Part shown: positions 28,443 through 35,586 of the stretch, one piece after another
How positions within the stretch are numbered: position 1 is the stretch's first letter
How the letters are laid out: each line of letters begins with the position of its first letter
Assembly: GCA_022647725.1 (NCBI GenBank)
Contig: JALCLG010000001.1
Location: 130,931-194,930, forward strand
DNA length: 64,000 nt
Source of the DNA: Bacilli bacterium
GTDB taxonomy: Bacteria > Bacillota_I > Bacilli_A > RFN20 > CAG-288
Reading direction: 5' to 3'
Program-made: the position numbers and the translations under genes
The notes under the pieces: model-generated
The model's input: only the letters and a program-made list of their open reading frames with translations
Told to the model about the DNA's origin: nothing
The model's database searches: none

Positions 28443-28895
28443 ATGGACGAAGAAAACGAAGAAAGTTTACCCGTGGAAATCACGGTCGTGACCAAGCTTC
28501 CTAACGAGGAAGCAAAAGTCACAAAGATGAAAAACGACTACAAAACCATCTCTAAGTTCTGTCAAGGTCTGATTGATATGACCTCACACCCTAAAGATGA
28601 CCAGATGAGCATTATCTGCAATGACAATTTCCTTATGAATGGGATGGAGACAAATATTGTCGTTCCTGAAAGAGAGGAAGTCTATTGCGGACCATTGATC
28701 TTCTGCGGATATGACGAAGAGACAGGAAACTCAATATCACTTACTGATAAACAGATTGAAATGACTCTCAAATACTGCAAGAGAAACATGCTTCACAACA
28801 TGTCGATTGAAGGAGCCTACCGATACGCCAAGGTAATCGGTCCGTTCCAAGAATCTGAAGATGCCTTGGCTAAAGAAGAAATGGAGGCCAGCTAA
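28443..28895 (+). CDS. DUF3846-like ICE accessory protein
   Basis: This 150-residue protein has an AAAGGAG site at 28428. The central part (DDQMSIICNDNFLMNGMETN, VYCGPLIFCGYD) resembles DUF3846, small beta-rich proteins common on ICEs and phages whose role is unknown. The C-terminal YAKVIGPFQESEDAL is polar. Its stop overlaps the next start by one base. Confidence 0.5.
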   Translation: MDEENEESLPVEITVVTKLPNEEAKVTKMKNDYKTISKFCQGLIDMTSHPKDDQMSIICNDNFLMNGMETNIVVPEREEVYCGPLIFCGYDEETGNSISLTDKQIEMTLKYCKRNMLHNMSIEGAYRYAKVIGPFQESEDALAKEEMEAS

Positions 28896-29309
28896 TGGAA
28901 GAGAACAAACGAAAGAGTGTTGCTGAATGCAAAGAGTTCGTGCAAGAGAAGGTTGGAAACGAGTATCGCTCATTCATGGCTAAATTCAGAGATCTCCCTG
29001 AAAAAGCAAGAATGAATGCCATGGTAAACGATGCTGAAAGAATCGCCTTCTACAGACATTTCTACATCATCGTCGTAATCATTGGAGATTTAGATTCTTT
29101 GGCTTTGGAAATGGCTTTACCGCTATTACCTGAATGACGGAATCATTGAGGATTATTACCTCTCTATGAAAGCGTTCGAATCTGATTCCGGATTAAAAGT
29201 CTCTGATGAGGAAGAGGAATATGACGAACTTGAAGGATTCGATGAAGACATGATTCTTGGTTATGTCGAAAGTGCACAGGCTACCGCTCAATGCAGCGGT
29301 ATTGCCTAG
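28895..29309 (+). pseudogene. Hypothetical ICE protein, apparently frameshifted
   Basis: The frame from 28895 gives 80 residues and stops at 29137. In another frame a protein-like acidic sequence (YRYYLNDGIIEDYYLSMK, then EEEEYDELEGFDEDMILG) runs on to a stop at 29309, 12 bases before the next gene. The region between has no other gene, so one longer protein broken near 29060-29115 is the best reading. No family is recognised. Confidence 0.5.
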
Positions 29310-29321
29310 AGGAGGAAATGT

Positions 29322-29804
29322 ATGCCAAATTGGGCTGAAACCGATATGGCTGTAGTCCTACCCACAAGAAACGTTCCTAACTTCAAATCGTTGTTCCTAT
29401 CGGAAAAATCCGAAGAAAACGACAAGAAGAATAAATACTTCGCTAGGACATTCCTTAATGACATTCAAGAAGAGAACAACAAGAACGGAATGACTTGCCT
29501 AAGAGTCAGTTGTAACTGCGCATGGAGCATCTATTCCTGCTTATTCGAAGGTTATCCAGGAGTCAAAGAAGATGGACATGTTTGCCCAAATATCAAAGAA
29601 AGCATCAAGGAATGCGAAGTCAAAAGACTTGTCATTCATTCGGTTGAACCGGGTATGGGATTCGAGGAATCCTCTGTGTTCGATAAAGACGAGGGAGATG
29701 ACGTCAGTTATGAGTCAAGAGACCTCTATAAAGACCCTTGGTGTGAATACCTAGATGATGACGAAAAAGACGAGACGCTTAAAAAAGAGCCTGAACTCGA
29801 ATAG
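29322..29804 (+). CDS. Hypothetical MPNW-type ICE protein
   Basis: This 160-residue protein follows GGAGG at 29310. It begins MPNWAETDMAVVLP, the same opening as the next gene, and contains CLRVSCNCAWSIYSC and RLVIHSVEPGMGFEES, suggesting a ferredoxin-like fold related to DUF1281/YubB proteins. Those are frequent on conjugative elements with no known function. It looks like a diverged paralogue of the following gene. Confidence 0.55.
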   Translation: MPNWAETDMAVVLPTRNVPNFKSLFLSEKSEENDKKNKYFARTFLNDIQEENNKNGMTCLRVSCNCAWSIYSCLFEGYPGVKEDGHVCPNIKESIKECEVKRLVIHSVEPGMGFEESSVFDKDEGDDVSYESRDLYKDPWCEYLDDDEKDETLKKEPELE

Positions 29805-29831
29805 AGATAGGCGAAAGGAGATTAAAAATCT

Positions 29832-30638
29832 ATGCCTAATTGGGTAAAAAACAAAATCATCGTTGGAAAAAGCGAATTCATCGATGAGATAAGACAAAAG
29901 CACGCTTCCACAGGTTCTGATGAAGAGAAGGACTGTTTCGACTTCAATACCGTAGTCAAGATGCCAGATGACATGAATCTGGAATTTGGTTCTAGAAGTG
30001 ATGACGGATTGTCGTTATTCATCACTAAAAAGAGTCCTAAATGCCCTTATTTCGGAAGCAATGAAGATAAAGTTGCTGAAAAAGAGGTCATCAGGATTAA
30101 AAAGCTGATGGAGAACCATCTATTCGTTTCCAACACATTGGAACTAGATGAGGAAAAGGTCAAATCCCTTCAAGAAAAATACAAAGACAAGATTGATGAA
30201 GTCGTGTCTCTTGGAGAGAGGATGGTTAATAACGTCGAGAAACATGGCGCTATGAATTGGTATGAATGGTCAGTCAAAAACTGGGGTACCAAATGGAACT
30301 CTGCCAACACTGAGTGGGACAAGAAAAGTTTCACTTTCGAGACGGCTTGGGATCCTGCTATTCCTGTTGTGATTGAACTATCAAAGCAACATCCTGATAT
30401 GAAACTTGCCTTCCTCTATAGCGATGAGGAAATCGGCTCACACGTTGGTTATATGCTCCTCCAAAACGGAAGGGTTGATTATCAGGGAACATTTCCAGAT
30501 CAAGGAAGAGACGCCTATAAACTGGCTTTCGACCTTTGGGGATGTGGTGACGAATTCGAATACAACGAGAAAAAAGGAACATACGAAAGGAAGCCATGGG
30601 AAGAGGAAAACAAGAAACCTCAACCTGAAATGGCTTAA
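29832..30638 (+). CDS. DUF1281/YubB-like ICE protein
   Basis: This 268-residue protein begins MPNWVKNKI and carries the family pattern NWYEWSVKNWGTKWNSANTE followed by FTFETAWDPAIPVVIELSK and YSDEEIGSHVGYM. These fit the YubB/DUF1281 ferredoxin-like family found on plasmids and ICEs. Its function is unknown. It lies in a run of co-directed accessory genes after the primase. Confidence 0.75.
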   Translation: MPNWVKNKIIVGKSEFIDEIRQKHASTGSDEEKDCFDFNTVVKMPDDMNLEFGSRSDDGLSLFITKKSPKCPYFGSNEDKVAEKEVIRIKKLMENHLFVSNTLELDEEKVKSLQEKYKDKIDEVVSLGERMVNNVEKHGAMNWYEWSVKNWGTKWNSANTEWDKKSFTFETAWDPAIPVVIELSKQHPDMKLAFLYSDEEIGSHVGYMLLQNGRVDYQGTFPDQGRDAYKLAFDLWGCGDEFEYNEKKGTYERKPWEEENKKPQPEMA

Positions 30639-30650
30639 AGGAAAAACAAA

Positions 30651-31697
30651 ATGGAAAAACAAAATAAAAAATTCAATGGCGGGAAGGTTGTCAAAATTGC
30701 TCTTATCAGTTTAGCTTCGTTACTTGCCTTAGGTGTTGCCGGTACGACTGGTTACCTAATCGGAAGAATGCAAAATACCACTTCTGAAACAAGCGATGAC
30801 AAAGAGCCAGTCGCTGATGTCGATGAGAATTCTGGTGTCGCAATCACTTCCAAATACTATGCCGCTAGTCAAAGCGGTGATGCCTATGGCTCATTTGAGA
30901 TTACTTATACCGTCACGCCTGTAATCTACACCGATGAAATCAAAGCAGAACTAAAGTATGCGGACGGAAGTGCAGTACCTAGCGATGTCTTATCTTTTGA
31001 CCATGATGCGACTCACACCAAGATTACGGTTCATTGCAAAGCCGTATTCACACAAAGAGCAATTCTTACTCTTTATGCCGCAAGCAATCCTGATATCAAA
31101 GGAACTGTCAATTTCGACTTCAAAGAGAAGCTTACTGTGACTTTACCTGACTCTATTGCTTTGACTGAAGGTGTGACTCCTACTATCAAGCCAACCATCG
31201 TTACTACTGGTGGTTCTGTCAGCGTTGATAAGGAAATTAGAAACGCAACTTATAAGTGGAATGCCAGTTTCACCAATTGGGTTGGTACTCAAACCAAAGC
31301 TTATATGGATGCCGAATGTGACGATATGGCAATGAATTGCAGCACTTGGGACGAGAAGTTAGGCGACCTTGTTGGCTTGTCAGCTAGTGATTGTGCCACT
31401 TTCTTCTCGACTGCCTTCTCATCTAACGACTTTCTAACCACTAAAGGACAAAATTATTCCTATTACTGGCAGTGGTCCGATGCCGATAGCACTGATGAAG
31501 ACAATTTCTGTGAAAGTACTTGGTACTTAGGCAAGGCTGCTAGATCTGAGTTCTTAACACAGTTCAACGGAACGACTCCAATCATCGACTTTACCTGCAC
31601 AATCAATAACCAATCCTATACGAAGACCTTTGGATTATCTATGGATGCTATTCCCGTCACTGGGATAGCTCCAGGAGTCACAAACCACGTTTTCTAA
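30651..31697 (+). CDS. Membrane-anchored extracellular hypothetical protein
   Basis: This 348-residue protein begins with a short basic stretch and one membrane helix (IALISLASLLALGVAGTTGY), then a long exported part rich in threonine and serine with beta-type pairs (TVTPVIYTDEIKAELKY). No enzyme motif is seen. It resembles the exported accessory proteins of Gram-positive ICEs and may work at the cell surface during mating. The family is unknown. Confidence 0.6.
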   Translation: MEKQNKKFNGGKVVKIALISLASLLALGVAGTTGYLIGRMQNTTSETSDDKEPVADVDENSGVAITSKYYAASQSGDAYGSFEITYTVTPVIYTDEIKAELKYADGSAVPSDVLSFDHDATHTKITVHCKAVFTQRAILTLYAASNPDIKGTVNFDFKEKLTVTLPDSIALTEGVTPTIKPTIVTTGGSVSVDKEIRNATYKWNASFTNWVGTQTKAYMDAECDDMAMNCSTWDEKLGDLVGLSASDCATFFSTAFSSNDFLTTKGQNYSYYWQWSDADSTDEDNFCESTWYLGKAARSEFLTQFNGTTPIIDFTCTINNQSYTKTFGLSMDAIPVTGIAPGVTNHVF

Positions 31698-31716
31698 GTT
31701 GAAAAGATTCAGTTTA

Positions 31717-31738
31717 GAGGGAGGCAACAACCTCCCTC
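31717..31738 (+). promoter_or_regulatory. Perfect 8-bp hairpin upstream of the 31754 gene
   Basis: GAGGGAGG pairs with CCTCCCTC around CAACAA. No T-run follows. It ends only a few bases before the AAAGGAG of the next gene and contains an SD-like GGAGG, so it may affect translation or mRNA stability. Confidence 0.55.
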
Positions 31739-31753
31739 CAGAAAGGAGAATAA

Positions 31754-32293
31754 ATGAGTACACGAAGCTATATATGCCGTGAAAATAAAGATGGGACTTA
31801 CACTGGTGTCTATTGTCATAGCGATGGTTACCTCACCTATAACGGCGCCATGCTTATGGACAATTACAACCTGAGGGAAAGAGTTGATCGTCTCATGGAA
31901 TTAGGAAATATGAGTTGCCTAAATCCTATGATGGAACCAGACCCCTCAAAGCCTCATAAATTCGATGACAGACAAGATGGCGTCACAGTCTTCTATGGAA
32001 GAGATAGAGGAGAAAAAGATCAAGAAGCAAAACTGATGAGTTTAGAAGAAATCAACGACCCTTCATCTTGGATTGAATACTGCTATGTCTATGGGAAAGA
32101 CAATCGATGGAGATACTTCGAGTGCGGAAAGCTTCAGGATGGTCTTAAGGACTTGCAGGAAGGTCTCGAAGAAGAATATTCAAAACTTGGTTTCCCTAGA
32201 CCAGAAAAGTACTATGGTTTCTACACCAAAGAAGATGCAGCGCTTCGAAAAGACGCCTATGAAAAAGAAAGATCACAAAACGAAATGGGCTAG
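31754..32293 (+). CDS. Hypothetical MSTRS-type protein
   Basis: This 179-residue protein begins MSTRSYICRENKDGTYTGVY and CHSDGYLTYNGAML. I have seen this opening in a widespread family of phage and ICE proteins of unknown function. The rest is acidic and ends in a charged helix. An AAAGGAG lies at 31742. The next gene starts inside its end. Confidence 0.65.
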   Translation: MSTRSYICRENKDGTYTGVYCHSDGYLTYNGAMLMDNYNLRERVDRLMELGNMSCLNPMMEPDPSKPHKFDDRQDGVTVFYGRDRGEKDQEAKLMSLEEINDPSSWIEYCYVYGKDNRWRYFECGKLQDGLKDLQEGLEEEYSKLGFPRPEKYYGFYTKEDAALRKDAYEKERSQNEMG

Positions 32294-32732
32294 TTTCTTT
32301 CTTGGCTATGGGCTACTTCAGTTATTCAGCTTGTCTATTTGTTTCTTCATAAGAAACTCATTAGACATTAATAGATACGGTTGTTTCAATGCTTATCAAG
32401 TAGACGATAGCGAAGTAGTTCTGAGACTCGATTCTGAGAGAGAAAGCCGATTAAAGTTTGATAATTGTGAAGCCGTTGTCTTTGACTGTTATTTGTTTAA
32501 TAGGAAAGAAAGGCTTCAGATATGCTCATTCATAAATGACGAATGGAAGAGAATGGGCATACCTCATAGAAGGTCAATCCGATCGTTAGAAGCAGAAGTA
32601 GCCTTCCATTCGTATTCCTACAAAATAGGAATAGACATGAAAAGTGCAAAGGATGCCAATTTGGGCAATGAAGATGATCCACGTTGGTATGTAGATATAG
32701 CCACAAGTGCCATTGAAGTTCTTGGACTATGA
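32259..32732 (+). CDS. Small membrane-anchored hypothetical protein
   Basis: The ATG at 32259 overlaps the previous gene by 35 bases and gives 157 residues. An N-terminal membrane helix (FFLGYGLLQLFSLSICFFI) precedes a soluble domain with mixed strands and helices. A longer frame from 32073 would run through the previous gene and is less likely. No family is recognised. Confidence 0.5.
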   Translation: MKKKDHKTKWASFFLGYGLLQLFSLSICFFIRNSLDINRYGCFNAYQVDDSEVVLRLDSERESRLKFDNCEAVVFDCYLFNRKERLQICSFINDEWKRMGIPHRRSIRSLEAEVAFHSYSYKIGIDMKSAKDANLGNEDDPRWYVDIATSAIEVLGL

Positions 32733-32748
32733 AAGGAGCTGAAAAAGC

Positions 32749-33066
32749 ATGAATGAAAAGAAAGAAAAGTTGACGTTTGATAACTGCCCAGAAATCCTTA
32801 ATATCGTCCAAGTAGCGGAATTATTAACTATAAGTGACAGAATGGTTAATAAACTTGTTGCCAGCGATAAGATCAAGAGTTTCCGTATTGGTAGATGCAG
32901 GAGATTTACCAAAGGGCAAGTTAAAGAGTTTGTCTTTAATATGACAGATGATGTCAACTTCATGGGCTTGGATGATGAGAGCAAAGGGAACACTCCTAAA
33001 AACGATATCCCAATGTATCCATACAAAGCCGACGGAAACAAAGCTTCGAATGAGGCGTACATGTAA
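32749..33066 (+). CDS. xis: Excisionase-type helix-turn-helix protein
   Basis: This 105-residue protein has AAAGGAG at 32730. The core (LNIVQVAELLTISDRMVNKL, then ASDKIKSFRIGRCRRF and TKGQVKEFV) is a MerR-like excisionase/helix-turn-helix DNA-binding domain. It sits directly before the integrase and shares one base with it. It would bend att DNA and direct excision. A ~40-residue polar tail follows the domain. Confidence 0.85.
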   Translation: MNEKKEKLTFDNCPEILNIVQVAELLTISDRMVNKLVASDKIKSFRIGRCRRFTKGQVKEFVFNMTDDVNFMGLDDESKGNTPKNDIPMYPYKADGNKASNEAYM

Positions 33067-34388
33067 TGACTTCCGGGAGATTAGTTAAATCAAAAGGCAA
33101 GTACTTTGTCGTTATGTATTGGCGAGATAACTACGGAAAGAGAGTCGAAAAATGGATTTCGACTAAACTCGATGTAGAAGGTAACACCAATAAAGCGAAA
33201 AGGATACTTATCGCCCTAAAGAGTGGTTTTCAGCCAGGGGACATAGTTAAGACAAATCTAGTATTACTCAGATTGGGTCTTAACCCTATTCAAGAGGATA
33301 TGAGTAGGATGAAGAAGATTGATGTCCAGAAGAAAATCAAGGAAGAATCAGCATCAGATAGTGTTGCTGAGGTTGCTCAAAACCTTCAAAATGGTCTTAT
33401 TCTTTTCTCTGATTTTATGAAGATTTGGCTCGACAAAGTCAAACCGGAAATTAAGCCAACAACATATACTGGTTACCATTTCAATATCTACAACATAATC
33501 GATCCTTATTTCAGGAAAAAGAGAATCTATCTTCAAGATATTACGCCTGAGGATTTAGAGCAGTTCTACGCTGAGATGCTGAAAACAAGGAATCCAAATA
33601 CTGTCATCAGATTTCATGCCAATATCAGAAAAGCTCTTCAATATGCCTTCAAAAAGGGATTCATCCTAACCAATGTCGCCGATCGAGCTGAAAAGCCTAA
33701 AAAGAAGGAATTCGTCCATAGTTACTATAACAAGGAAGAGATTGATGCTTTGCTAGAGAAAGCAAAGGGCACACCTCTAGAATTTCCTATCTTTATGGCT
33801 TCTTACTACGGCTTAAGAAGAGAAGAAATTGTTGGGCTGAAATGGGATGCTATAGATTTCCAATATAGGAAGTTCACAATTAAACATACAGTAACAGCTG
33901 CGGTGGTTGATGGTAAGAGAGTTGAGATAGGCTCTGACACAACCAAGACTAAGAAATCCTTTAGATCACTTCCTTTCGACAAGAATGGAATCATTGAAAA
34001 CATGCTCTTAGGAATGAAGGTGAAACAGGACGAGTGGAGAAAGACATTTGGTAACTCCTACAATCATGAATTTGATGACTATATCTATGTCAGAGAGAAT
34101 GGCGATAGGTACAAGGTCGATTGGCTTACTGAAAACTTTGCTTCATTTCTTAAAAAGAACGAATTTAGAAGAATCAGGTTTCACGATCTTAGACACAGTT
34201 GTGCTACCATGCTTAGACATATTGGCATCAGAATGGAAGATATTCAGAAATACCTTGGTCACTCTACAATCACAACTACTGAAGGTATTTATGCTCACTT
34301 CGATGAAGAACAAAACAGAGTATCAGTCGATAGTCTTAGCGATTACATACTAAACATCGATAAAAAGAAAGATAAGCAAATGGATTAG
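33066..34388 (+). CDS. int: Tyrosine recombinase/integrase
   Basis: This 440-residue protein has an N-terminal arm-binding region (MTSGRLVKSKGKYFVVMYWR), a SAM-like core-binding domain near residues 110-210 and a catalytic domain with R251 (YYGLRREEIVGL), H373-D-L-R376 (HDLRHSCATML), H399 (GHSTITTTEG) and the nucleophile Y409 (GIYAHF). All catalytic residues are present. It is of the Tn916-type family and would integrate or excise the island. The likely target is the tRNA-Leu gene whose 3' remnant is at 42.4 kb, which is inference; the remnant lies 8 kb away with cargo between. Confidence 0.95.
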   Translation: MTSGRLVKSKGKYFVVMYWRDNYGKRVEKWISTKLDVEGNTNKAKRILIALKSGFQPGDIVKTNLVLLRLGLNPIQEDMSRMKKIDVQKKIKEESASDSVAEVAQNLQNGLILFSDFMKIWLDKVKPEIKPTTYTGYHFNIYNIIDPYFRKKRIYLQDITPEDLEQFYAEMLKTRNPNTVIRFHANIRKALQYAFKKGFILTNVADRAEKPKKKEFVHSYYNKEEIDALLEKAKGTPLEFPIFMASYYGLRREEIVGLKWDAIDFQYRKFTIKHTVTAAVVDGKRVEIGSDTTKTKKSFRSLPFDKNGIIENMLLGMKVKQDEWRKTFGNSYNHEFDDYIYVRENGDRYKVDWLTENFASFLKKNEFRRIRFHDLRHSCATMLRHIGIRMEDIQKYLGHSTITTTEGIYAHFDEEQNRVSVDSLSDYILNIDKKKDKQMD

Positions 34389-34413
34389 GGCACGCCAAAA
34401 ACGTGCCTTTTTT
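34389..34413 (+). terminator. Terminator after the integrase gene
   Basis: GGCACG pairs with CGTGCC around CCAAAAA and is followed by six T. It starts at the base after the int stop codon. Confidence 0.9.
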
Positions 34414-34444
34414 GGCAAATAGTGCTGATTTATAGGCTGTTTTA

Positions 34445-34453
34445 TGGTAAAAT
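34445..34453 (+). promoter_or_regulatory. Possible extended -10 promoter
   Basis: TGGTAAAAT fits the extended -10 form TGnTATAAT with one change. It lies 49 bases before the DUF4177-like ORF and after the int terminator. No clear -35 is seen. Confidence 0.45.
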
Positions 34454-34501
34454 ATTAATGAAGGAAAGATCCTATTAATATTGAATAAGGAGGAATTGAA
34501 A

Positions 34502-34654
34502 ATGTCTTTTAAATACAAAGTTATTCAAGAATCAAGTAAGTCAGCTCTGGAGTCCGAACTAAATAGTTGGGGACCTTCAGGATGGAAATGTGTATCTGTC
34601 GTTTATAACAACGAAATCGATACCTATGTTGCTGTTTTAATGAAAGAGTGCTAA
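34502..34654 (+). CDS. DUF4177-like small protein
   Basis: This 50-residue ORF has a strong AAGGAGG at 34487. The sequence MSFKYKVIQESSKSALESEL and GWKCVSVVYNNEIDTYVAVL shows the DUF4177 pattern: a strand, a helix, G-W near a strand, and a last strand. The family is widespread and uncharacterised. It is followed after 9 bases by the zinc-ribbon/AP2 gene. Confidence 0.65.
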   Translation: MSFKYKVIQESSKSALESELNSWGPSGWKCVSVVYNNEIDTYVAVLMKEC

Positions 34655-34663
34655 TTAGGTTTA

Positions 34664-35278
34664 ATGATGAACGAGATTGGCAAACGCTATGGTCATCTTG
34701 TAGTTATTAAAGATACCGGGAAAAGAGTTCATGAAACTACTATTTTCTTATGCAAATGCGATTGCGGAAATCTCACTGAAGTAGATGTCAATAAGTTGCA
34801 TAGCGGTCATACTAAATCTTGCGGTTGTCTAAAACACAAAATCAAAGATTTAACCGGAAAGAGATTCGGTCGCCTTTTAGTAATTGGTTTGGATGGAAGA
34901 AAGAAGAACAAGACCTGGTGGAGATGCAAATGTGACTGTGGCAATGAGTGTATCGTTTCATCCACTTGTCTTACTCATGGACAGACCAAATCATGCGGAT
35001 GCAAGAACAAAGAAAATCAGTCTAATGTTTCTTCTTTAAAGAATGATTTTATTGATGGTACATGCCTTTCCTCAATCAAAGAAGGAAGGAAGATTAATAA
35101 GAACAATACCTCTGGCTACACAGGCGTTCATTTCGACAAAGATAGGAAACAGTGGATTGCTCAGATTATGTTTGCAAGAAAGAACCACCTTATTGGTAGA
35201 TTCATATTAATAAGTGAAGCTATTAAAGCAAGAAAAGATTCTGAGATTGAATATTTTGGTAAGTATCGAAACGTCTAA
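34664..35278 (+). CDS. Zinc-ribbon and AP2-domain DNA-binding protein
   Basis: This 204-residue protein has two tandem modules with the pattern G-K-R-x-G-x-L-x-V-I followed by C-K-C-D-C-G and K-S-C-G-C (residues ~5-57 and ~63-115), which look like zinc-binding ribbons. The C-terminus (TSGYTGVHFDKDRKQWIAQI) is an AP2-like DNA-binding domain. This combination is common in homing-endonuclease-associated proteins of phages and mobile elements, but no HNH or GIY-YIG nuclease is visible here. It may be a DNA-binding remnant of a selfish element or a regulator. Confidence 0.65.
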   Translation: MMNEIGKRYGHLVVIKDTGKRVHETTIFLCKCDCGNLTEVDVNKLHSGHTKSCGCLKHKIKDLTGKRFGRLLVIGLDGRKKNKTWWRCKCDCGNECIVSSTCLTHGQTKSCGCKNKENQSNVSSLKNDFIDGTCLSSIKEGRKINKNNTSGYTGVHFDKDRKQWIAQIMFARKNHLIGRFILISEAIKARKDSEIEYFGKYRNV

Positions 35279-35372
35279 TGATCTTTCAAGTCAGCGTCAT
35301 TTATTATGAGCAATGATTGGTGCTACTTCCATTTGATGGATACGAAGCGGTGCTGATAAATCAATAAAGAAT

Positions 35373-35399
35373 ACGCAGGGTTGCTATACTCTGCGTTTT
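35373..35399 (+). terminator. Terminator downstream of the AP2-domain gene
   Basis: ACGCAG pairs with CTGCGT around a 12-base loop, followed by four T. It lies about 95 bases after the AP2 gene. The bases between hold no ORF. Confidence 0.6.
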
Positions 35400-35428
35400 C
35401 AAACATAGTAAAAAAAGACAAGTTGTAA

Positions 35429-35434
35429 TATAAT
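35429..35434 (+). promoter_or_regulatory. Possible -10 box for the glycosyltransferase operon
   Basis: A perfect TATAAT lies in an AT-rich stretch. No good -35 is seen at 17 bases. A start near 35441 would give a ~145-base leader that begins just before three hairpins. Confidence 0.5.
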
Positions 35435-35453
35435 TAATTCAGATGAAGTTAAA

Positions 35454-35573
35454 GACTATTAGATGTTAACAGCAACATCAAATTAGTCGCCATGACAGGT
35501 TACTTCTCATCGGCTCTTTTTAATTTAATCAGTGGCCCGGTGGGAAAGTAAACTTCCATAGGCCACTTTTTAT
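35454..35573 (+). promoter_or_regulatory. Leader with three hairpins, two terminator-like, before the fusion gene
   Basis: Hairpin 1: GACTA/TAGTC and GATGTT/AACATC (35454-35488). Hairpin 2: GCCATGA/TCATCGGC with one bulge (35489-35514), followed by a T-rich run (TCTTTTT). Hairpin 3: AGTGGCC/GGCCACT with inner GGAA/TTCC (35531-35567), followed by five T. The AGGAGG of the 1799-residue gene comes immediately after. This is the form of an attenuator or riboswitch-like leader rather than simple end-of-gene terminators, because it sits behind a TATAAT box and abuts the start. No known riboswitch class was recognised. Confidence 0.6.
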
Positions 35574-35586
35574 TAGGAGGAGTCTC

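Larger units (their letters stand above)
12167..34388 (+). mobile_element. Conjugative (ICE) module: regulation, transfer, primase, xis-int
   Basis: All genes lie on one strand. Order: sigma-like regulator, relaxase accessory, MOBL/MobP2-type relaxase, VirD4, surface lipoprotein, VirB2-like, VirB6-like, VirB4, ArdC-like, primase, small proteins, excisionase, integrase. Together these cover DNA nicking, coupling, channel building and site-specific recombination. No peptidoglycan hydrolase is visible. The primase and one small gene are frameshifted, so autonomous transfer is uncertain. The exact element ends were not located inside the window apart from the tRNA remnant at 42.4 kb. Confidence 0.85.
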
